From Apis mellifera (Eukaryota; Arthropoda; Insecta; Hymenoptera; Apidae), in NCBI RefSeq assembly GCF_003254395.2, contig NC_037640.1:13284289-13348288 (forward strand): a stretch of 64,000 nucleotides of DNA, given 5' to 3'. A model generated the notes under the pieces. That model was not told the DNA's origin, ran no database searches, and saw nothing but the letters and a program-made list of their open reading frames with translations. Positions 24,926 through 36,487 of this stretch are shown here, one piece after another. A program made the position numbers and the translations under genes. Each line of letters opens with the position of its first letter. The stretch's first letter is position 1.

Positions 24926-27461
24926 GCATATATATTAATAATTGTTTAATATCTTTGTAGGAGAAATGACAATGAGAAATAATACCATGGTAACTGGAGT
25001 TCCTCCTGGTCTTTCTATGCCTCCACCTGGATTATGCCTGCCAACTCCAGAACAAATGCCAATGGGATCAGGTGGTGCAACACAATACCTTCATCTTGGC
25101 TTTCCGTCAGTAAATCATATGCCACCATGGACAGGTCAGGTTATGATGGGGAATCAACTGATGTATCACTCTGGCGACATGTTGGCTTATCCACCTTCCC
25201 CCTTAGTCAGCCGTCAATCGTCACCATCCCAGTCTCGATCTCCTAGTCGCAGCAATTCCCCAATGGGTCGCAGAAATAATACAATGCCGCGCACCTCTTC
25301 GCAAGTGACTCAATCTACTTCAAATACCTTAACAACGTCAACGAGTGCCTCTAACAGTCAGACAAGCATCTGTAGCTCAAATGCCAATTCCCTTCCTCCA
25401 CTTCCCACATTGGGTACGAACAGAAGTCATCCTAGTCAACCTCCATTGCTTCCATCACGCTCTGTTCCCTTGTCTATCAGCAGTTCTACTACTTTTTCAC
25501 GGCATAATAGCATCGAGAATACCCCTTCTACCTTAATTCCGGCAGCACCTCAATCAAAACAACCACCACCACCACGGCTGCGGTCTTCAATTTCTGGTGA
25601 TTCTTTACGAGAAACATTAGGAAAGGAAATGCCAAATTTCAAAGGCAATTTGCAGAATTTTTCTCTTGACGAGGTAAGATAATGGAATTGTTGAAAATAA
25701 TTCGAAATTTCGTAACATTTGATAAAAAAAATCTTAATTAAATCTAAAATATATTATTAAAAATTTTTAATTTAAATCATTCTATTTATATTTTATTAGA
25801 TTAAATTAAAATATTTTTATGACATTAATGTAATGTAATTATATAATATATTATATAGATTCGAAGAATGAGCGATGAGGACTTGAGAGAAATAGGATTA
25901 ACGCCGAATGCTGTAGGACAATTGCGAAGTATAGTTAAAAGTCAAACCACTAATGGTTTAAATCAAATTTCCACTGACAAAAAATTAGAGAATACTACTA
26001 GCACAACACATACAGTAGTAGATCCAGCTGAAAATGAGGTAATGATTAGTAATTTACATTTGATACGTATTAATACATTATTAATTTCCATTTAATGAAT
26101 ATGTTATAAAACTTTTATGTTATTATATTTAGGCTATACCAGGAATGGAGATGTTGAATGATAATGGAAATCAAAGCAGTAAGTCAATGCCCTTACAGGA
26201 ACAGCATCCAGCGATGCATCATCATCATAATCATGCAGCTACTCCTAATTTACGGCGATATCCTATGCCACCATTAGATCCTGCGCAAATACAAATGTAT
26301 CCTGCACCACCACCGATGTATGCTGCACAGAATGCACCATGCTATGCCTGTCTTACATTACCTGTTGCCGGGGTACAAAATCGATACTCAAGGTAAGAAA
26401 AAAATTCACGGATTCGTAAAAATCAATCTTTGATTTTAATAATGTTTTAAAATATTTTAGGTGCAATGCTCAACACGTATATTGTTTAACACAATTACAA
26501 GCCTTGAGGTTAGACCCTGAGGGCAGCAGGCATTGTTCACAGAGCAGTAGTTCCGACAGTACTGGTAGTAGATCTCCACCGGAAACTCCTCCAGCAGCAC
26601 CGTGGGTGAGCGGAAGTGAGAGCAATGCACCACCAGTCACTGATCATCTTAGCTCTGCACCAGTACATTCTACAAGTGCAGTTTCACATCCAGTATCCCA
26701 ACAGTCTATACAATCAGGCCCTGAAAGGCAACGTACTAAAAGAAATCAGGCACATGTGATACGTCATAAAAATCAAATGGTGAACGGCGGTGGACCCCCA
26801 AATCTGTCACAATGTGTTTCCTTTCCCGCGCCACCATCGCATTCGCAGGTCACATATCTGCCGCATGGTCATTTCCCAGCTTTGAGACCGAGTAGTGGTA
26901 TTTATTCTAACTTCTCACATGGACCGTATGCAAGGCCAACTTATCCAACCACGTATCAACCTAATGGTGAAATGATGTATCAATATCCTGGACATCCATC
27001 TTCGGGAGGAACACCACCACCTCCGCCAAATGCAGCTACAACACCTGTTCAGACGCCATATATGCCACCTACTCCAGTTGTAACATATGCGCCAGCTGCC
27101 GTCCCACCAACGAAAATTTCGTGTTATAATTGTGGCAGTAGTAGTCATCTTGCAGTTGATTGTAAAGATCAAACTATGGAGGATCTTACTAAAAAAGGTA
27201 CAAGCTTTTTCACAATTCATTTCTACATTTTTTTATTTTATTTTTACTTTCAAATGGATAATTTATTATTATGTTTATTATATATGTTTGATTATATTAT
27301 TATTATTATTATTATTATTATTGTTATCTATACATATATGTATAGAATGTTATTATTTACAATTATATGCTTAATAAATAATATTTTTACTTTCAGCTCA
27401 ATACCGTCTAGATTATAGTATAATGAAACAACCTGGAGAGTGCCCAAGTTCTGACAAGTGA
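22949..27461 (+). CDS. ZCCHC14/ZCCHC2-like protein with SAM domain and zinc knuckle
   Basis: Eight exons: 22949-22995, 24030-24522, 24716-24812, 24961-25673, 25859-26038, 26133-26392, 26461-27197 and 27397-27461 (2592 bp, 863 residues, TGA stop). Residues about 5-180 form the conserved N-terminal domain (VVSWFGNLSSYKRIDVM, CLPFEVRYLGTCVED, KRDYNDLRD, ANSASDLAEL). A long Pro/Ser-rich region follows, then a SAM-like segment at about 430-505 (LDEIRRMSDEDLREIGLTP, crossing an intron), more low complexity, and one CCHC knuckle at 818-831 (CYNCGSSSHLAVDC). The end AQYRLDYS matches the vertebrate TYRLRY ending. Mammalian ZCCHC14 recruits TENT4 poly(A) polymerases to RNA stem-loops through its SAM domain, so a role in mRNA tail control is a family inference. 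Start: the splice into exon 2 needs phase 2, which selects ATG 22949; the ATG at 22975 would meet a stop. Confidence 0.9.
24869..24919. repeat. (TA)n microsatellite in ZCCHC14-like intron 3
   Basis: About 25 TA units, just upstream of the acceptor of exon 4 (24961). The pyrimidine tract is short, so repeat length could influence splicing of that exon. Confidence 0.9.
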
Positions 27462-28254
27462 TCCCCTGCCGTGGACCATTCAGCAATTTATCATTATCAT
27501 CATTACCGTAATTACCGTTACCATCATTGTCACTATTATTATTACTACGATCCCGCCACAGCAATACAACCTAAGTACCGTTCAAAAGATGACTGCTATC
27601 GCTCCTCATGCAAGTTTTCGGTGATTTTTGTAGACATCCCTAATATTCAGGATGACGATTTTTTAACAAAGGAAGTTTCGCGATTCACGGTACCAGGTAT
27701 ACTTTTTACAAGTTCTTATTTATGATAGTAATTCTTAATTATGATTGTAAAAAGATGTAGCGTCATGTACAAAAGAAAACAGAGAAGCATAACCCAGAAT
27801 GCTCTTATCTATGTTTTTAGAATACATTTTGAAAGGTTTTTGTTAGGTATTGACTCGTGTCTTACCCCAACGATACCTATGAATTACATATAAACATACA
27901 CATACATACACACAGCACGCCTCAACCCAATTTCTCACTATTTCTCTAGTAACTAGCCATAAACAAGAAATACAAGAAAAAAAAAAAAAGAACACATTGT
28001 GCTCTGATTAGATGAGACTATCATGTTTGACTATATTTATCATTGATACTTTTACTTCTACTAGTATGTCTATACTATCACTATTACTACTATTACTATT
28101 AAACTATTACTATTACTTCTATTATCGCTACTGAGCCACGACATTTTTATGTATACATATTTTCTCAATTCTTATGTGCGCAATGTTTGAACGAGTGCAA
28201 AAGTGAATGATCAGAGTAAGTAAAAGAATTAATAAGAAAGGGGAATGCTGAGAA

Positions 28255-28400
28255 AGTAAGCAAGAAAGGAAGAAAAGAAGAAAGAAAGGAAAAGGACAGA
28301 AAGAAAGAAAGAAAGGGAAAAGAAAGAAAGAAAAAAAGAAAGAAAAGAAAAGAAAAGAAAGAAAGAAAGAAGGAAAGAAAGAAAGAAAGAAAGAATGAAA
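28255..28400. repeat. Polypurine (GAAA)n-rich tract
   Basis: About 145 bp of nearly pure A/G on the plus strand, mostly GAAA units with some GGAA and GAAAA. The complementary strand gives artificial Phe/Ser/Leu-rich open frames that are not genes. Confidence 0.9.
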
Positions 28401-30294
28401 GAACAACAAACCATAAGTGTTCGATCGTCTAGCTGCCTTTGCGCTCCTGTGTGTATAAAACTATAAATATACGCCGCTCACCACTCATTTATTAACTTAT
28501 GAATAGTTAATTAAATAACAATATAATTCTCATCCTATTTATAAATAGTCATGCAATCACGTGCAACTTAAGCAATTTTATACGAGTTTTATTGATCGCC
28601 CATCTTTTTTAAGTGTAAGCAATGCGTTATATGCGTTTAAAATCTAGTAAGTAATAAAGAAAAGAAAAGAATGAATAATTGACTTGAATAATGGACTAGT
28701 GTTAGCGGTATGAGTGGAGTGGCAATATGCGCTAAGAAATCATCTTGTCAACAAGTTGCTACTGCATTTAAACGAATTTTTTAATTAAAGAAAAAAAAAA
28801 AAACATTATTAGTAATGTGTCGACCTAATTATATCAGAATGCATAATTTGGCAACTCTTTGTCTAGTTGATGATAACACTCATAATTTTTAATTTGTAAG
28901 TACTCTCATACTTGTGCACTGTGATCTATGTAAAGTAGATCTTGGATAATCCAAATTGATAAAGAAGAAGAAGAAGAAAATTGAAAAATTATAAAAAAAA
29001 AAAAAAAGAAATGAATGAGAGTGGATATGCGTGATTTTCAATATATACATGCATTTAAAAATTTTCTCTTTCAATAGCTCTTGGATATAAACAAATTTCC
29101 TGGATGTTCTCCTTGTCTTTTGATCAGTAAAAAATCTTTTTGGCAGCTAGTCAATAGCCACGCAAATTTTGAAATTGATTAATACTTTAGAGTTAGTTAT
29201 ATTTCAAGGATAAAAGTTTGACAAGAAAGATGTAAAGTTATCAAGGTGTTGATAATTTTAATGTATTAATTTCAATCTGATTTATTTAATTTTATCATGA
29301 TATGTATGATTCATTTTAATGATATTGTGAATAATATTGAAAAGAAAGTGGTTCCAAATAAATTCAAAGATCAATGAAAAGTGTTAATATTAACACCGTG
29401 TAATTAAGTCAAACTTTTGTCAACAATCTCTTCAATAAGAAGTTCGACCATACCATACCCATAATTTACTAGAGTCTAATTCGGCGTTCAAGTAAATATT
29501 TAGTGAAAGTAAACTGTCTTTGTTTAATATCCAGTGTTTTCATATCTAATAATAAAAAAAAAAAAAAAAAAGAAAAAAAGTATAAAGATTTATCTTGCCG
29601 TTACGATTAGTCAATAATGATTTTTTAAAAAAAAAAAACTACCTGAGAAAAATGTTGTCAAAGTGGCTGTGACTAATGAGACGTGTGCAAAATTCATATT
29701 AAATTTTTTTTCTTCAACTTCAACTCACAATGCAATTCAAACGTTTCGATGATATTCTCTAAATGAATAATTTATCTGTGAATCGCTATCAACAGTAAGT
29801 GACAAATTATGCTTATAAAACAATGATTGATTGAAACATTTCGTTGCTTGACAAGAGCGAAGAGGGGGAAAAAAAAAAGAAAAAAATAGCGCAAAGGTTT
29901 GGTGAATTTACATGTGCTTTAAGGTATGAAACAAAGGAGTCTGACATTGGAACATAATATTAATAATAATATTGTAACCTTAAAAAAATGAATCTTTCTT
30001 GATCAAGGCCTCAAGATTTTTAGGATAGGGCCTTAAAAATTGGGGGAAAAAAAAAAATACCTATATATATATATATATTATTTGTTCTCTGGACAAATTT
30101 CGTTTCAACGAAATATAAAGACTTTATTAAATATCCTATCTCTTCAATTTTTTCAAATATAATTATATTTAGCGATATTATAAAGAATGAATAATCCATC
30201 TTGTTAAGCAGTAACAAATCATTGTTGATCAAGTGATATGATATACTATATTGATCACGATTAATCGTGTTTATTAGAAGCAATGATATTCTGA

Positions 30295-30327
<33 letters not shown>

Positions 30328-30840
30328 ACACTTTATTGCTGTTTATTAACCTGTAATTGATATAACTGATAGCCAAGAAAAAAGTATGTTTTAATATATA
30401 TATATAATCTCAGATATATCATTGGCAATAAGATGAACGCGATATTTCCTCTTCTTATTATTAATTGTTAAGCAATAATATTTCCTATAGCGACAACCTA
30501 TAATATACGTTTCTCTGAAAGATATATTATTGTACATTATTGTATGTTATATAAGCAGCAATAAGGGAGTTTTGAATTTTTATGGATAATCTGCAATTAT
30601 ATATATATATACATATAAAGAGGAAGAAGGAATCTTGAAATATCACTTTAGCAATAATGTCATATTTAATGGCATAATACAATTATGTGATTGTTATTTA
30701 AAAAAAGGGGGGGGGGGAAAGTCTAATTAAGGAATTATCATTTTTCATTATCCTCTATGACTATACTCATCTTTTATTGCATTTCATCAGTTTGATATGT
30801 TCAGCTGAAACGATTAAAAATTTTATCAGGAATTTGTATT

Positions 30841-30852
30841 CTTCTCTCTCTA

Positions 30853-30902
<50 letters not shown>
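30841..30902. repeat. (CT)n microsatellite
   Basis: About 25 uninterrupted CT units with imperfect CTAT/CTTT flanks. It gives false Ser/Leu or Arg/Glu repeat open frames on the two strands. Confidence 0.92.
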
Positions 30903-30904
<2 letters not shown>

Positions 30905-31888
30905 TGCCCTAATTTCTAGTCTTATTGAACTTTTTTTTAAAAATTTTGCCATTGATAATGATTAAAATCACTGTCGCAAAGGTAGTACAGTAGCAAAAAA
31001 AGACTTTTAATTTTATCAACAGGGAGACTGCTTTACTTCACTTTACTAAATCAAGACTCCTTTGTTTATAGAGAGTACTGTCGAGTTAACTACGCATTTA
31101 AACTAGTGAAATGATGTATTATAGTGGTGACAAGGGGGAGGGGGGGAAAAAGAAAAGAAAAGAAAAGAAAAACAAAAAAAAGGAAAACAAAAAAACGACA
31201 AAAAGATATTGCGCTTCATCGTGTAATATGTGTATTACATTGTTGTTCAAGTTTTGGGAGGAAGGAGAAGGGGAAAAAGAATATGTTCAAAATGCTCTTG
31301 ATCAAATCAGTATTATACAGAAGGAGAAGAATCAAAAGGAACCATATCACTTGAACAGAGACCGTAGAGCGGGAGCATGAGAGATTAGTAATAGTGATTA
31401 TGATAAAAATGATAATAATATTAGTATTAATTGTAATAATTATATTAATATATACATGATATAAAATATATATATATATTATATAATACATATATATATT
31501 GAATATGTATTATATAATAGATATACTTGAAATAGAGATGTAAATTTTTCAAGAAGGATTGAATTCAATGTTTCTCAAATAAGAATCAAGAATTTGATTT
31601 AATTTAGAAAATGCATCCTAATTTTTTTACTCTCCAATCAACACTTTTAATCATAAATTTCCTAAAGCTTCGCCTCTTCCATCGAAATTGATTATACATG
31701 ATTTTCTAAATTTATTAATAAAAATAAGAATAAATACATAATTATACACTTTCTCGACGATTTACATCTCTAATAAATTAATAAGATCGATTGTACATGA
31801 ATGAAATTGTATTTAAAAGAAAAGAAGAAGAAAAAAAATCGAGGAAAAAAGAAAAGAAAAAAAAAAGAGACCGGGAGCCATTACATTA

Positions 31889-31890
<2 letters not shown>

Positions 31891-31940
<50 letters not shown>
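31891..31940. repeat. (CT)n microsatellite, second tract
   Basis: About 23 CT units, one kilobase downstream of the first CT tract and with similar length and orientation. Confidence 0.92.
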
Positions 31941-31942
<2 letters not shown>

Positions 31943-32386
31943 TTTCTCGAATATTTTTTGGACATACAGGGGTGTAATTGGGCAGCGATTAAGGAACCAG
32001 GAAATGTTAAGAGGAGAAGAAGGAAAAATTCTATCTGAAAAAAAAAAAAAAAAATGCACGTACAAAACGTACAACAACATATATATATATATATATGCAA
32101 CAAAATAAAACAGCAGCAGAGCATGCATGTATGTATGTGCATACGCGGACAAAAAATGTAAGAGTATGAAAAGATGTATATCGTCTGTCTCTCGGCATAG
32201 TGACTTACCAAACGGCTTATTTATAATTATTATTATATCACGATGTACGATTTGATTTTGCGTTATTCGTTACTCGACGCGAGCAGTTTAAATGAAAAAA
32301 TAAATTTAAATAATAATAATAATAACGCGGTGTTTGCACGTGGTGGTGATGAACGTCCCGTTTCCCGTTCGGGACGAGAGAGAGAA

Positions 32387-32419
<33 letters not shown>

Positions 32420-33098
32420 GCTTTAGCCCGAAGAGAGAAACTCACGAAGACAATACCTCGTGCTTTGGACGAGGATGAAGATTAAAAAAAAAGAAAAGAA
32501 AAAAAATCCCCCAAAAAAAAAAATAATAATAATAATAATAATAAAATAATAAACGGTAAATAAAAATAAAAATAGCATGAGGTATATGCAAAATAATAAT
32601 AACAAAAAAAAAAAAAAAAAAACAGTAGAGAAGAGTTGCCATTTCGAAAGATGAATGGAAGGAAAGGTTTTTTTCCGAAAAAAAATTGAAAAGGGGAGGG
32701 GAGGGGATAAAGCGTGTGCTAACTTAACGGTTATAAATTGTAATTCGAGGGAGAATGATAAAAATGCGGAAAAAGGAAAAAAATTTAGGAAGCATTCTGT
32801 GCAAAGCGAGGAGGGGGGGGGGGAGGGGAAAAAGAAACTCATTCGTTCAGTTTTCGTAGAGGATCGGATTTTTTTTCTCGTCGCGTATGGATGAAACACT
32901 ATGGAGAGTGTAAGTAAGACGATGGGTCATCAAACGAAAACTCGAGGAGAGGAAAAGAAAAAAAAAAAAAAAAAAGAAAAAGGAACAAATTCGAAAATGA
33001 AAAAAAAATCTGTATGAAGGTTTGTGCCACTCTACGTCATGTACATAATAATAATAATAATAATAAAAAAAAAATTCGCGCGTGAAAGGGGGATACGA

Positions 33099-33119
33099 GT
33101 GTGTGTGTGTGTGTGTGTA
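33099..33119. repeat. (GT)n microsatellite
   Basis: Ten GT units. A less regular GT-rich patch also occurs near 33419-33446 (gtgtgtgcgtgtgtgtgcgt). Confidence 0.88.
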
Positions 33120-34117
33120 TGATGTATGTACTGTGAGTGATGAAGTAATAAGATAAATGAAGTATGTATGAGATGAAGTATGTGGTAGTGGAGAGGGGAA
33201 GGAGAAGAAAAAAAAAGTAAAAAAAGAAAAAAAGATTTACATACGTGAATATGTGATGTGTATATACACACTGCTATATATATACATACATATATATGGA
33301 AATATTGAGATATATTTGTAAATTCTGTTATTCGAATGCATTATAAATATTTTAACCTCCTGTAATGAAATATTTAATAAAAAACGTTACCAACCAATCC
33401 GTCTACACTTTTAGCCGGTGTGTGTGCGTGTGTGTGCGTGTGTGTTTAGAGAATTATACGTGCGTCTCTTCAAATGAAATTGTGTGTATTTTTCTTTGTG
33501 TGCTATATATATATGTGTGTATATATATGTATATATATATATATAGTACAAAAGGAAAGATAGGTGTAAATATAGACACGCTTTTGTAGATTAATTTCCG
33601 ATTATTTTGCGATTATTTGATTGATATTATATCGATTATATATCAAGTTTATAATAATATCTTTGAAACAGTGGACATTGTTTATAATATATTGCACATA
33701 ATTTTTCTTTCTTATTTACAATTTGTGATTATAAAAAAAAGAAAAAAGGAAAAAAAAAAACGACGATGATATTTGTAAATAAATCAAAGAGAGAAAAAAA
33801 GAAAAAAAAAAGGAAAAAACTACTGGTTGAAGTATATATATATATATATATATATATATACTCTTAGACTATTCTGAAGGAAAAGAAAAAGGAAAAAAAA
33901 TGTGATGAGAATCTAGCATTTAATTATATAGATGCACTGTTTAATTTGTTTGTATAAACTAATATAAAAAATATATATATATATATATAGTTTAAAAATT
34001 CATAATTCAATATTGAATAGTACAAGGATACGCTGAGACTATTGTTTTTAAAAGATGCGTTGAAAAAAATTGTATAAAAATGTTGCTTTTTTTTATATAT
34101 CTATGTTTCTCGAAACT

Positions 34118-34125
<8 letters not shown>

Positions 34126-34170
<45 letters not shown>
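34126..34170. repeat. (TA)n microsatellite
   Basis: About 22 TA units. A similar shorter tract is at about 33832-33860. Confidence 0.88.
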
Positions 34171-34173
<3 letters not shown>

Positions 34174-34400
34174 CAATATTCAATAAGCAGGAAAGGATTT
34201 CACAAAAGAGGAGAGGATCTGATAATTGATGTAAAAGAGCTAAAAAAAAATCTTAAAGATTTGAAACGAAACGAAAAGATCCTGTACATTGCATCTATGG
34301 GAATGGATAATATATATATATATAACGATAACTGTATATTATGTGCTGTAGACAAAAATTATAGTAATTTGTAATACGAATGAATTGAAGCAAATAAAAT

Positions 34401-36487
34401 AAATTAAATGTATTTTTTGATGTGGTTAAAAAGTAAACTATAATAAAATATTCCATATAAGTATAATTATTATTAAATAAATACGAGTAATAATTCAAAT
34501 TTGTTTAGATGAACCCACATCTGTTTCGCCGTGAAAAAAATATATTTTTACGATTTTTTTATTATTCGAGAAGGATACAATAAGTGATATCGCAGGATAA
34601 GACTTGTTACAATATGTTGTATATAATTTTTCTTTTTATTTAAAATTTATCTGATAACAAAAAAAAAAAGTGGCTTGTACGAATGCGTCGGATTTCTTTT
34701 TTTTTTTTCTTAACAAAAACTCCAAAAATCGCCAAATCGGACATTTTTTTTGAGTGCAATCGATCCACAGGACTTCCGTTATGTAAGAGTGTGCATGTGT
34801 ATGGTAACATTACTTACTAGTGGCACAGATACCGCATTATGGTTTCATATAATTTATTATTTATTTTTGTGTCTTTAATATCTCGTATTAAAATGATAAA
34901 TGAATGATAGAAGGAACGAATAATAAATATATACGGAATTATGTCAATTTTCTATTCAATAGAAATATATATATATATATTTGTATTTAACATTTTTTTA
35001 GATGAATAGATTATTATTATTTGTGTTCTTATTGTAACAACATTAAAAAACGATATTTGTATCCATAACGCGTTATCGACATCTATACGGATGTTATGTG
35101 CTGTATCCAAGTTGATTAAATTATTATGCAATCTATCAATATGTCGTAACACATAAAGATATCGATAAAAAATATAAATTGTATAAATAATCAACGAATT
35201 ATTTTTTTTGTATGTACATACCTTTGTAGATTAATATTTATAATTAATATTTATAAATTTGTGTAATTGAATATATATTTTTATCCAAAAATTTCAAAAT
35301 TCATTAAATCGATTTCGAATTGTAGGAAAAAATAAAAGAGTAATCGATATACAACTGCATTACGAACATATCTTTTTTATATATATATATTTGCACCGAA
35401 TAATTTCGACATACGGGAAACGATTCTTACATCTAATTTTTGTACTCTGGTAAATAATAAGAAAAAACGAGATTAACATAGCTGTAAGATCACGAAGTAG
35501 ATCACGGATGTACAATGATGCGGTTGAAAAGTTGTACGAAACATTTTCACGTTCAATGTGTAACGATTTTACGGATATTCATAAGCAGTGAAAACGCATA
35601 TATCGAAACTCTGGATCTTTAACTTTTCTCGGCACGTATACCTTCTCTCCTACCTATCCTTTCTATCCTGTCTTTAATCCTGTCCCATGTACGCTACGTA
35701 CGATACATACGCCCGCTTATTCGATCATTCGAGACGAATCTCTGGAGAAGAACTTGGTCGAAAGAAGAGTATCCGTTTTTCTACGGTTATTACATATCTA
35801 TGATGAGAATCGCGTAAGCTTGGAGTCGGCGTGTCGACGGAGTCGCGAGGTCGATCGAATCGAAACGAGTTGAAACGGCGTAGAGAGGAACGGCGCGATT
35901 AAAAACGCGAGTCGGAGCGAGAAGGATCAAACGAGCCGGTCACGATCGCCACTAGTGCCACCTGGCCGGCGATACGGTTAAGAGAGGGGGTGGAGGGGTG
36001 CGTATTGACGCGACTGCGCGATTTCGTCGACGCGGTAGAAAAGGGTAGCGCGTTCCGCGGCAGCGAGAAAGCGCAACGCTGGAGAGAGAGAAAGAGGGGA
36101 GGAGAGAGGAAGGGAGCGGAGAAACGAGAACGCGAGGAGAAGGAGGGGACGGCCTGAAAAGCTCGGGCCAGGCTGGGTTCGATCGTTCAATATTCATCCC
36201 TTGGTCGGACGAGAGCGCCCGAGAACAGTAGCTCCAGACGAGGGCACGAATCGACCCTTCCTTCCTTTGCGTCCTCGCCCGCGGAACTGTTCGATCGCGG
36301 CACTGTTCCACCACGGAACACGTACAACAATACATATTACCAGATAGAGCGTCAGATCCTGACTGTCGTCGTCCGTTCGTTCGTTCGTTCGTTCGTTCGT
36401 TTGTTCGTTCGTTCGTTCGTTCGTGGTGATTATTCGCGGAGAGAAATTTTTCGATTCTTCTCTCCATCTTTCGTCTAGTCGTAAAGG
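34401..36487. promoter_or_regulatory. Intergenic DNA and CpG-rich promoter / 5' UTR of first beta-subunit gene
   Basis: The left kilobase is AT-rich. From about 35700 to the ATG at 36488 the DNA turns GC- and CpG-rich (for example cggcgtgtcgacggagtcgc near 35827-35846), in clear contrast with the rest of the window. This is the likely core promoter and 5' UTR of the Na+/K+-ATPase beta gene. No TATA box is convincing. It includes a (CGTT)n repeat. A 190-residue open frame on the opposite strand (35952-36524) with a repeated RTNE unit is only a reading of that repeat. Confidence 0.6.
36371..36423. repeat. (CGTT)n microsatellite in 5' UTR
   Basis: Thirteen tetranucleotide units with one TGTT variant near 36401, ending 64 bp before the start codon of the first beta-subunit gene, so probably transcribed in its 5' UTR. 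Confidence 0.92.

Larger units (their letters stand above)
27462..34400 (+). other. Probable long 3' UTR of the ZCCHC14-like gene
   Basis: About 7 kb follow the stop without any recognisable gene on either strand. The DNA is clearly richer in G/C and in low-complexity transcribed-type sequence than the intergenic DNA elsewhere. Candidate AATAAA signals are at 28653-28658, 33376-33381 and 34393-34398, so several 3' ends are possible. Two perfect Pumilio-type TGTAAATA elements are at 33565-33572 and 33774-33781. It contains A/G-rich and CT-repeat tracts (listed separately), A- and G-homopolymers (for example 30707-30718) and (TA)n runs. The real end is unknown without transcript data; part could be intergenic. 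Confidence 0.5.

Noticed and set aside
28128..28414. Two overlapping minus-strand frames rich in Phe, Ser and Leu
   Set aside because: Both are translations of the complement of the (GAAA)n tract.
31791..32211. Overlapping plus- and minus-strand frames with Ser-Leu and Arg-Glu repeats
   Set aside because: They read through the (CT)n microsatellite in both directions and show no family resemblance.
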